64,000 bases of DNA from an uncultured Flavobacteriales bacterium. GTDB taxonomy: Bacteria > Bacteroidota > Bacteroidia > Flavobacteriales > BACL11. This document shows, one piece after another, positions 1-6,466 of this stretch. The notes beneath the pieces were generated by a model. The model was not told the DNA's origin. It did not search any database and was given only the letters and a program-made list of their open reading frames with translations. Numbering within the stretch: position 1 is the stretch's first letter; each line of letters opens with the position of its first letter. The DNA lies in the NCBI GenBank assembly GCA_905478765.1, contig CAJQJY010000002.1, forward strand, positions 1 to 64,000. Direction: 5' to 3'. The translations under genes were made by a program, and so were the position numbers.

Positions 1-1171
1 ATTCAAAATCAACTCCAGTGGTTGTTAAGCTAGATACATTTGATCCAATTGTAATTGAATCAGAACTAGCAGTTAAGTTGACAACATTAGTAATACTTAA
101 GTCAACTGAATCACAAAGCACGTAACACGTATTTTGACAGTCACTTAAAGAAGCATACTGACCTCCCCATGGTCCTGCAGGACCTGCATCGTAACAACCT
201 AAAATTGGATCACAGTCATAAGAATTATTTGGTATTACAGTTTGCCAATTAGTCCCATCCCAAGCAATTGTATCGCAAGTATTACATGCAGATCCTAAAG
301 GAGGGTTTGCTTGCAAATTATGCTGGTACAAATTATCATATAAGAATACATTAGCACAAATAATAAAAGTATCACAGAGAACCCCATTGAAGCCTCCTAT
401 ATTTAGAAAACTTGCTGGATTGGCAGATAAAGGAGCTAATAAATTAATATTACCATCAGTTGAATAACCTTCCCAAAAAGATAAAGTATCTATAACTTCA
501 GGAAAATTATTATTTAAATAGTTAGAGGAGATTGTTAGTGTATCCTGATTATTATTAAGTTCATTAAAATCTATTAGATTACAATCAAAAGTCGGCGTAA
601 AGGACCCATTATATGAGTATGTACTTGTATATACACAACCAGTTGTAGTAGTAACTGTACAAGTGTATGTTCCTGCAGAATTAATGCTTATAGTTTGAGT
701 AGTATCTCCATTTGACCATAAATAAGTGTCGGGATAATTATTTGCACAACCAGCACTACCACCAACATTGTAAGTCCAGTCAGCTGATAAATTAGTACCT
801 GAAGCTGAAATTTGCAAATTACCGTAGACACATGGGTTTATTAAAATAAAAACATAAACTGAATCTGTATCTTGACATGTATTAGATGTTGCAACATCTG
901 TATATGTTACAGACAAAGTAACATATGAAGATGTAACATTAGATAAATCTCCATAAGTATGACAAGGATTTTGTTGAGTTGATGTAGTGCCATCTCCAAA
1001 GTCCCATAAATAAGATACTGAGTAATTTGTTGAGAAGCCACCTACAGCAGAACTATCAGAAAAATTTACAGTTCCTGAAGCTCCATTGTCAGAAATTGGA
1101 TTTGAATTACATTGTGCTTGTACATTTATAAAAGCTATAGCAGTTACAAGTGTAAGTATTAATTTTTTCAT
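1..1171 (-). CDS. Secreted PKD-domain protein, 3' part missing (left edge)
   Basis: The frame opens at ATG 1171 and stays open to the window edge, giving about 390 residues without a stop, so the C-terminus lies outside. It starts with a signal peptide (MKKLILTLVTAIAFINVQAQ) followed by a PKD-like domain with the typical YLWDFGDGT motif at about residues 54-62. A second Ig/PKD-like segment with YLWSNGDTTQT lies near residue 150. Further on there is a Cys-rich segment (YDCDPILGCYDAG ... SLSDCQNTC, encoded near 124-222) of a kind seen in large Bacteroidota surface adhesins. It is probably a T9SS-exported surface or extracellular protein, but the sorting domain is not visible. The promoter region carries the same palindrome found beside the Crp-like gene at 1355-1924. 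Function unknown. Confidence 0.85.
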   Translation of the reverse strand, partial: MKKLILTLVTAIAFINVQAQCNSNPISDNGASGTVNFSDSSAVGGFSTNYSVSYLWDFGDGTTSTQQNPCHTYGDLSNVTSSYVTLSVTYTDVATSNTCQDTDSVYVFILINPCVYGNLQISASGTNLSADWTYNVGGSAGCANNYPDTYLWSNGDTTQTISINSAGTYTCTVTTTTGCVYTSTYSYNGSFTPTFDCNLIDFNELNNNQDTLTISSNYLNNNFPEVIDTLSFWEGYSTDGNINLLAPLSANPASFLNIGGFNGVLCDTFIICANVFLYDNLYQHNLQANPPLGSACNTCDTIAWDGTNWQTVIPNNSYDCDPILGCYDAGPAGPWGGQYASLSDCQNTCYVLCDSVDLSITNVVNLTASSDSITIGSNVSSLTTTGVDFE

Positions 1172-1201
1172 TTTGTATATTTTATTAGTTAAAAAGTTAG
1201 G

Positions 1202-1245
1202 CAATAATAGAGACTTTTTTTTTGTAATAAATTAACATATGTTAA
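1202..1245 (-). promoter_or_regulatory. Palindrome TTAACATATGTTAA plus -7 element upstream of the PKD gene
   Basis: A perfect 14-bp palindrome, TTAACATATGTTAA, lies at 1232-1245. On the minus strand, exactly 22 nt further on, is TATTATTG (1209 to 1202), one mismatch from the Bacteroidota -7 consensus TAnnTTTG. The PKD gene starts 30 nt after that. The same palindrome and spacing occur twice in the 1963-2036 region. Inferred: an activator or repressor site for the adjacent Crp-like protein. Confidence 0.6.
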
Positions 1246-1354
1246 AAAAATCAACTTAACCTTAAAAAAACTTACACATCCAAACAACTAATTATGATAA
1301 GAAATTAGTAGATTACATTCAATAACTGAAGCTTAAAATATGAATAATAATAAA

Positions 1355-1924
1355 CTATTTCTGAGTCCTAATTCGGCTCAAGCTCTGCTGAGTAATACCC
1401 AGGTAAGAGGCAATATGATAATTTTTTGCAACAGATTCCATTTTTGGGAAATCGGCTGTAAAATTAATATATCTATCTCGAGCATTAAGTTGTAATTGAT
1501 TCACTATTCTTTTGTTTAGTCTCACAAAAGAATTCTCTAGATTTTTTCTGTGAAAAGTTTCGATCTCAGGAAATTTTTCAAAAACTTTTTCAATACTTAG
1601 TTTGTCTGATTGTAAAACAATACAATCAGTAAGGCACTCAACAGTTAAAATTGCTTCTCCTTTACCATAATATGCAATATAATCACTTATCCACCAATCT
1701 TTAATTGCAAATTGTACAGTGTGCTCTTTACCATTCTCACAAATCACATATGACCTTAAACAACCACTAAGTACAAAATAAGTATCTGTAACTTTAGATT
1801 GCCCTTGTGTTATTAAAATTTCCCCTTTTTTAAATTCCCTAATTTTAATAATTGATGAAATAAGAAATTTAGCTTCATCATTTATATCTATGTTTTTATT
1901 TAAGTACTTAAAGAAATCTTGCAT
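1355..1924 (-). CDS. Crp/Fnr family transcriptional regulator
   Basis: A 189-residue protein of the cyclic-nucleotide-binding regulator type common in Bacteroidota. The N-terminal beta-roll (about 15-115) contains KKGEILITQGQ and YFVLSGCLRSY, typical of the cNMP-binding fold. A dimerisation helix follows, then a short C-terminal helix-turn-helix (YHIASYLGITQQSLSRIR, about 168-186). No Cys cluster for an Fe-S centre is visible, so an Fnr-like oxygen sensor is unlikely. The ligand is unknown. The gene is divergent from an oxidoreductase, and a perfect palindrome lies 68 nt or more upstream of its start, so autoregulation is likely. ATG at 1924 is the natural start, with TATATTTG on the minus strand at 1970-1963 as the probable -7 element. 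Confidence 0.88.
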   Translation of the reverse strand: MQDFFKYLNKNIDINDEAKFLISSIIKIREFKKGEILITQGQSKVTDTYFVLSGCLRSYVICENGKEHTVQFAIKDWWISDYIAYYGKGEAILTVECLTDCIVLQSDKLSIEKVFEKFPEIETFHRKNLENSFVRLNKRIVNQLQLNARDRYINFTADFPKMESVAKNYHIASYLGITQQSLSRIRTQK

Positions 1925-1962
1925 TTTATTTTAAATCTAAATAAATTTATTAAAACCTAATA

Positions 1963-2036
1963 CAAATATAATGATATAAATAATTTTGAAAGTTAACATA
2001 TGTTAATCTTATACTAATTATTTTATTATTGTTTTG
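1963..2036. promoter_or_regulatory. Divergent promoter with central palindrome TTAACATATGTTAA (1993-2006)
   Basis: The perfect 14-bp palindrome at 1993-2006 is flanked on both sides by exactly 22 nt and then a -7-like element: TATATTTG on the minus strand (1970 to 1963, towards the regulator) and TTGTTTTG on the plus strand (2029-2036, towards the oxidoreductase; one mismatch to TAnnTTTG). The palindrome centre is 36.5 nt from the terminal G of each element. If transcription starts about 5 nt after that G, the site is centred near -41.5, the classical position of a class II Crp-type activator. The start-site estimate is inference. Confidence 0.65.
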
Positions 2037-2052
2037 CATAAAAATAATTTAT

Positions 2053-3057
2053 ATGAAAGCATTACTAATAAAAGGATATGGAGATATAGAATCTAATATC
2101 TCTTTTGAAGATATTAAAGAACCAACTTGTGGTAAAAAACAAATATTAGTAGAAATCTATTCTGCTGGAGTAAACCCAATTGATTATAAAATTATTGAGG
2201 GTCAGCTAAAAGCATTCCAAAAATTAAAATTTCCTGCTCCAATTGGATTTGATGTTGCAGGAGTAGTTATAGAAAAAGGAGACGAAGTAAATAATTTCAA
2301 TATTGGAGATAAGGTTTACTCAAGAGTTTCAGGAAATGAACCTGGAACATTTGCAGAGTTTATAGCTATAGATTGCAACTTAGCTTCTCACATGCCTAAT
2401 AATTTAAGCTTTAACGAAGCAAGTAGCTTACCATTAGTAGCTCTTACTACAATCCAAAGTTTTGAAAAAGCAGAATTAAAAGCAAATGACAAAATTCTAA
2501 TTCATGCTGGTTCTGGTGGGATAGGAACATTTGCAATCCAATATGCAAAAAGCAAAGGTGCTATTGTCTACACAACAACAAGCACCAATAATGTTGAATG
2601 GGTAGGAGAATTAGGTGCAGATGTAGTAATTGATTATAAAAAAGATAATTACCTAGATATTGTAAAAGATATAGATGTTGTTTATGATACTTTGGGAGGA
2701 AAATACACCACAGATGCTTTTAATATAATTAAAGAAGGAGGAAAAGTAATAAGTATTGCTGGTGATATAGATAAAGAAACATCTATAGAGTTAGGATTAA
2801 ATACATTTGTTAGATTTTTACTTTCATTAAAAAGGATGAAAATCACAAAATTAATTACTAAAAAATCAGCATATTATAAATTCATTTTAATGAATCCTAG
2901 CGGCAGTCAATTAAAGGATTTAAAATTACTAATAGAAGAAAATAAAATAAAAGCAATCATCGACAAATCATTTAACTTTTCTGAATCAATAAAAGCCCTT
3001 CTTTATCTAAAAAAAGGTAGAGCAAAAGGTAAGATAGTTATTGAGATAAAGAAGTAG
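2053..3057 (+). CDS. Zinc-independent MDR-family NAD(P)-dependent oxidoreductase
   Basis: A 334-residue medium-chain dehydrogenase/reductase of the quinone-oxidoreductase type. A GroES-like N-terminal domain (EIYSAGVNPIDYKI, GFDVAGVV) is followed by a Rossmann domain with the nucleotide-binding loop HAGSGGIGTFAIQYAK. The Cys/His/Glu ligands of the catalytic zinc in alcohol dehydrogenases are absent, so it probably reduces quinones or enones with NADPH; the substrate is not known. I chose ATG 2053 because the longer frame from TTG 2029 starts inside the promoter -7 element. The gene is divergent from, and probably controlled by, the Crp-like regulator. Confidence 0.85.
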   Translation: MKALLIKGYGDIESNISFEDIKEPTCGKKQILVEIYSAGVNPIDYKIIEGQLKAFQKLKFPAPIGFDVAGVVIEKGDEVNNFNIGDKVYSRVSGNEPGTFAEFIAIDCNLASHMPNNLSFNEASSLPLVALTTIQSFEKAELKANDKILIHAGSGGIGTFAIQYAKSKGAIVYTTTSTNNVEWVGELGADVVIDYKKDNYLDIVKDIDVVYDTLGGKYTTDAFNIIKEGGKVISIAGDIDKETSIELGLNTFVRFLLSLKRMKITKLITKKSAYYKFILMNPSGSQLKDLKLLIEENKIKAIIDKSFNFSESIKALLYLKKGRAKGKIVIEIKK

Positions 3058-3078
3058 TATTTTTATGTACAATTCATC

Positions 3079-3116
3079 AAAAGTTTAATATTGATAATAT
3101 TTACTCATAAACTTTT
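3079..3116. terminator. AT-rich inverted repeat after the oxidoreductase
   Basis: AAAAGTTTA (3079-3087) and TAAACTTTT (3108-3116) form a perfect 9-bp inverted repeat. Its loop contains a smaller one (AATATT/AATATT). It sits 21 nt after the stop of the oxidoreductase and ends in T-rich sequence, so it may be a weak terminator. The remaining 3117-3297 holds nothing I can identify. Confidence 0.35.
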
Positions 3117-3297
3117 AGTTTCTTAAATCAATAAGAAATAGCCTATACTCTAACAAAAGTATATTAGGACTTGATTTAGTTATATAAATAACTTCAACAA
3201 ATTATATAGATTTTGTCTGAATCTCAACATATTTGAGCATATTTTGGATAAAATGGTTATTTAGACATAATATCATCATCAAACAACTTTTAATAAT

Positions 3298-3756
3298 TTA
3301 AAGTTCTATTTCTTTAGGAATAAATTTTCTTACATCACCACCATTTTTTATGATATCTCTTACGATAGAGGAAGAGATATGTGAGATTTCAGGAGGGGTA
3401 ATGATAAAGATAGTTTCAACTTCCTTATTTAAGTCTTTGTTCATTTGAGCAATTTGTTTTTCAAACTTAAAATCATTCGAATCTCTAAGTCCTCTCAATA
3501 TGTATTTTGCATTTTCTTTTTTACAGAAATCAACCGTAAGTCCTTTATAAAATTTTATTTCTATTTTAGGATTGTTTCCATAAATATCTTTTATCCATTG
3601 TAGGCGTTCTTCAATAGTGAAGTATTGATTTTTTTCAGAATTTATTCCAATTGAGATTAAGATTTTGTCAAATAATGGTAAAGCTCTATCAACTACTGAT
3701 TTATGACCAATAGTAAAGGGAGAAAATGATCCTGGGAAAATTGCTGTTTTTTTCAT
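3298..3756 (-). CDS. coaD: Pantetheine-phosphate adenylyltransferase
   Basis: CoaD transfers AMP from ATP to 4'-phosphopantetheine, the fourth step of coenzyme A synthesis, in the cytoplasm. The 152 residues match the usual length. Visible motifs are the nucleotidyltransferase T/HxGH loop in FPGSFSPFTIGH (about 8-19), YILRGLRDSNDF, and the C-terminal ISSSIVRD (about 127-134). It is the last gene of a leftward group after rsmD, but a 51-nt gap contains its own -7 element, TATTTTTG on the minus strand (3768-3761), only 4 nt before the ATG. This suggests an independent transcript with almost no leader. Confidence 0.96.
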   Translation of the reverse strand: MKKTAIFPGSFSPFTIGHKSVVDRALPLFDKILISIGINSEKNQYFTIEERLQWIKDIYGNNPKIEIKFYKGLTVDFCKKENAKYILRGLRDSNDFKFEKQIAQMNKDLNKEVETIFIITPPEISHISSSIVRDIIKNGGDVRKFIPKEIEL

Positions 3757-3760
3757 AGAT

Positions 3761-3768
3761 CAAAAATA
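3761..3768 (-). promoter_or_regulatory. -7 element TATTTTTG 4 nt before coaD ATG
   Basis: The minus strand reads TATTTTTG-ATCT-ATG. This fits the Bacteroidota TAnnTTTG consensus. The short distance implies a leaderless or near-leaderless coaD mRNA (inference). No clear -33 TTG is seen. Confidence 0.5.
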
Positions 3769-3807
3769 GTGATTTTATTTAGTTTTAATTTATTGATGTT
3801 TTAAGAT

Positions 3808-4332
3808 TTAAAATGAGAAAATACTAAAATGAACGGTACCGTATCTTCTAAGTTTTATATTTTCTCCATCAAATTGTATATCCTTATTATGTTCAATAAT
3901 TAAGAGTCCTTCTTCTTTTATCAGTTTTTTGTTTATGATTAAATCCTTCATTTCTTTGTAATTCTCATAACCATAGGGCGGGTCAGCAAAAATAAAGTTA
4001 AATTGTTGCTTGCAATTTTCTAAGTATTTTATACAATCTGATTTAACAGCTGATATATTCAAATCAAGCTTCTTAGTAGTTTGTTCTATGTATTCTATGC
4101 AATGAAAATTATTGTCAATAGCCGTGACTTTTTCTACTCCTCTTGATGCAAATTCGTAAGCAATATTGCCAGTTCCAGAATATAAGTCCAAAACTGTTTT
4201 TTCATCAAAATAGTAACCACTTTCAATAATGCTGAAAAGTGCTTCTTTTGCCCTGTCTGTAGTTGGACGTACAGGCAGTTTATCTGGAGCAATTAATCTT
4301 CTGCTTCTGTGGGTTCCTGCAATTATGCGCAT
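3808..4332 (-). CDS. rsmD: 16S rRNA (guanine(966)-N(2))-methyltransferase
   Basis: RsmD methylates G966 of 16S rRNA in the 30S subunit using S-adenosylmethionine. The protein (174 aa, family length) begins with the characteristic MRIIAGTHRSRRL and RPTTDRAKEALF. The SAM-binding motif VLDLYSGTGNIAYEFASRG lies at about 47-65, and the catalytic DPPY motif (FADPPYGY) near 115-122. Its start overlaps the end of the upstream DUF3822 gene by 10 bp, so the two are probably translated together. The DUF3822-rsmD-coaD order is conserved in many Bacteroidota. Confidence 0.95.
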   Translation of the reverse strand: MRIIAGTHRSRRLIAPDKLPVRPTTDRAKEALFSIIESGYYFDEKTVLDLYSGTGNIAYEFASRGVEKVTAIDNNFHCIEYIEQTTKKLDLNISAVKSDCIKYLENCKQQFNFIFADPPYGYENYKEMKDLIINKKLIKEEGLLIIEHNKDIQFDGENIKLRRYGTVHFSIFSF

Positions 4333-5150
4333 AGTATTTGTGAAAATAAACCAAAATATTTTTGATTTTCTAGTGTGTTAAATTCAAATGGAAACTTTAA
4401 TTGATCTGGTCTTCCCCCAAACTTAATTTTTCGGATGAATTCGTAAAGAAGTTTAAAGTTATCATCATCTTTTGTGATATCACCAAAAAGTAAAGTGTTT
4501 ACAGTGTTAGTATTTAGTTTTAATTGCTCAAAAGAAAATAAAGTAAAGTAGAGAATATCTTCCTTAGTTTCAAAATTAAAACTATTGTTAAAAATAAGTT
4601 TTTCATTTTTGAAAACAGTTATATTAAGTGTATTTTCACATAAATATAAATAGGCAGTAGGCTCAATATTATACTTTTTTGAAAACTCATCAATAAGTAT
4701 GCTTTGTTGAGCTTTTTGTTTTGCGTTTGGAAAATAGGTGGTTGCTATATTATCAAGTTCTTTTGGGATAGAATATGCTAAATGAACATCAATTTCTTTT
4801 AATACATTATTATTGATAATTTCATATGTTTCGCTATTAAGTTTAAGCATTTCTATGGCTGAGTTTTTTGTAAATACCTTTTTTGGAATTAAGGTGCTAG
4901 GAAAATTAACAAAAGCTACAGAGCTAGAAAAAAAATCTGATTTAATTACTTCATCATCATTAATTAGATTTATGATATCATTAGTATTGTTAATTTGGTA
5001 ATTCTTAAAATATTCCATACTAAATGTAGATGTATTTATAATGCAGTAAGAAAAATGTGTAAGACCTATCTGAACGGATACATGATAGATATCTGAGAGA
5101 GCAGTGTTAAAGCTACTGGCTTGTATCTTATTCGCTTTTCCAGTTTCCAT
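4323..5150 (-). CDS. DUF3822 family protein
   Basis: A 275-residue protein that I assign to the DUF3822 family from its position directly upstream of rsmD and features such as YHVSVQIGLTHFSYCIIN near the N-terminus and the repeated short beta-strand pattern. The fold of this family resembles actin-like or PilM-like ATPases, but I see no clear ATP-binding motif and assign no activity. No signal peptide or membrane segment is evident, so it is probably cytoplasmic. It overlaps the upstream membrane-anchored gene by 23 bp and rsmD by 10 bp, making a tightly coupled three-gene unit. Confidence 0.7.
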   Translation of the reverse strand: METGKANKIQASSFNTALSDIYHVSVQIGLTHFSYCIINTSTFSMEYFKNYQINNTNDIINLINDDEVIKSDFFSSSVAFVNFPSTLIPKKVFTKNSAIEMLKLNSETYEIINNNVLKEIDVHLAYSIPKELDNIATTYFPNAKQKAQQSILIDEFSKKYNIEPTAYLYLCENTLNITVFKNEKLIFNNSFNFETKEDILYFTLFSFEQLKLNTNTVNTLLFGDITKDDDNFKLLYEFIRKIKFGGRPDQLKFPFEFNTLENQKYFGLFSQILCA

Positions 5151-5748
5151 TTAATGATGCTTCATCCATTGATCCTACTTTTAAAAGAGCATCTAACTGA
5201 TAGCTTTTGTTTTTTGCATCAAGCCCAGTAAATACAGTACCATAATTTGTAGAAATTTCAAATACTTGAACAATCACTTTTCCTTTCTCAACTTGCCCTG
5301 CATCAATTGAATATACTTCATTTGAATAGGGTACAGTCGTTAAATTAGCAATATCTAATGGGAAATTCTCGTTTCTACTATTAAGGTATGCTTCATCAAA
5401 AACAGTTTCTTTAGCTAATACATAAGCAGTATCTCTGCTAATAATTCCTAGCTCTAATGCTTGAAAATCAGTTAATGTATCAGGAGTTTCACCTATTGCT
5501 TTTACAATTGATACAGAATCATTTTCTAAAAAATGTGTAAGTACTCTAAAATTATCAGCAAATGTTCCTTTAGCTTGTTTGTATTTAGTTTGTACTTGTC
5601 TTAAATCTTTAAGTTTTTGTACATTTTCTGAAATTCTAACTTTAGCTTCTTTGTTAAACTCAATTTCACTATCAATACTATTAAATACAAAATAAGCTAA
5701 TATCATGTTTAATGGAATAAGTATAAGTGCAATTTGTTTGGCTTTCAT
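5128..5748 (-). CDS. Membrane-anchored protein of unknown function, first gene of the rsmD group
   Basis: A 206-residue protein with one N-terminal membrane segment (about 6-24: IALILIPLNMILAYFVFNS), followed by a short charged helical region (27-62) likely to form a coiled coil, then a mostly beta C-terminal part. I do not recognise a characterised family. The topology (N-in, bulk outside the membrane) and the paired downstream DUF3822 gene resemble PilN/PilO plus PilM-like arrangements, but this is only an analogy. TAAGTTTG on the minus strand about 20 nt upstream of the ATG is the likely -7 element. Confidence 0.7.
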   Translation of the reverse strand: MKAKQIALILIPLNMILAYFVFNSIDSEIEFNKEAKVRISENVQKLKDLRQVQTKYKQAKGTFADNFRVLTHFLENDSVSIVKAIGETPDTLTDFQALELGIISRDTAYVLAKETVFDEAYLNSRNENFPLDIANLTTVPYSNEVYSIDAGQVEKGKVIVQVFEISTNYGTVFTGLDAKNKSYQLDALLKVGSMDEASLNGNWKSE

Positions 5749-5810
5749 AATTTAATTTTTGTGTTGCAAACTTACAATTTTTACTGATATCTTTGTGAAA
5801 AATATATTTA

Positions 5811-6362
5811 ATGAAAAAAATATTATCAAAGTTTATCTTTTGGATTATTGGTTGGGAGATTATAGGTACTTTAAATTATCCTAAAAAATGCTTAGTTATT
5901 GCTGCTCCTCATACTTCTAATTGGGATTTTTTTATAGGTAGGTGTTATGGTTATATTGTAGGTATTACTCCAAAATACTTAATTAAGAGTGAGCTTTTTG
6001 TTCCGGTTTTAGGTACTTTGTTTAAATGGAATGGTGGAATCCCAGTTTATAGGAAATCACAAAATAATATAGTTGATCAAATTGTAAATAGATTTAGTAA
6101 TACTGATGAATTAATACTTGGTATTGCTCCAGAAGGTACTCGAAAAAGAGTTGATAAATGGAAAACAGGTTTTTATCATATTGCACATAATTCCAATATT
6201 CCTATTCTGCTTATGGCTATGGATTATGAAAATAAAAAAGTTGGAGTCATTGATTCCATTACTCCAACTTTAGATATTGAAAAAGACATGCTTTTTATTC
6301 AAGAAAAGTATAAAGATATAAAAGGTTGTATTCCTGAAAATTACAATCCAATTATAAGCTAA
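5811..6362 (+). CDS. PlsC-like 1-acylglycerol-3-phosphate acyltransferase family protein
   Basis: A 183-residue member of the lysophospholipid acyltransferase family. The catalytic H-x4-D motif is visible in APHTSNWDFFIGR (about 33-45), and the substrate-binding motif in APEGTRKR (about 104-111). A hydrophobic N-terminus (6-19) would hold it at the inner membrane. It is shorter than full PlsC enzymes and resembles the compact acyltransferases found singly in Bacteroidota. The exact acceptor (lysophosphatidate, or another lipid such as an ornithine lipid) cannot be told from sequence. Divergent from the rsmD group. Confidence 0.8.
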   Translation: MKKILSKFIFWIIGWEIIGTLNYPKKCLVIAAPHTSNWDFFIGRCYGYIVGITPKYLIKSELFVPVLGTLFKWNGGIPVYRKSQNNIVDQIVNRFSNTDELILGIAPEGTRKRVDKWKTGFYHIAHNSNIPILLMAMDYENKKVGVIDSITPTLDIEKDMLFIQEKYKDIKGCIPENYNPIIS

Positions 6363-6436
6363 TTAATATCTTAAGAAAATGTTAAAAACACTTTGCTTAT
6401 TTTGTGTTTTGAAACTTATTTACTTTTCAAAATAAC

Positions 6437-6444
6437 TATTTTTG
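6437..6444 (+). promoter_or_regulatory. -7 element TATTTTTG for purL
   Basis: TATTTTTG fits TAnnTTTG and lies 22 nt upstream of the purL ATG (6467). No convincing -33 TTG lies at the expected spacing. The rest of 6363-6466 shows no riboswitch-like structure. Confidence 0.45.
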
Positions 6445-6466
6445 TGCTTAAATTAAAAACAATATT

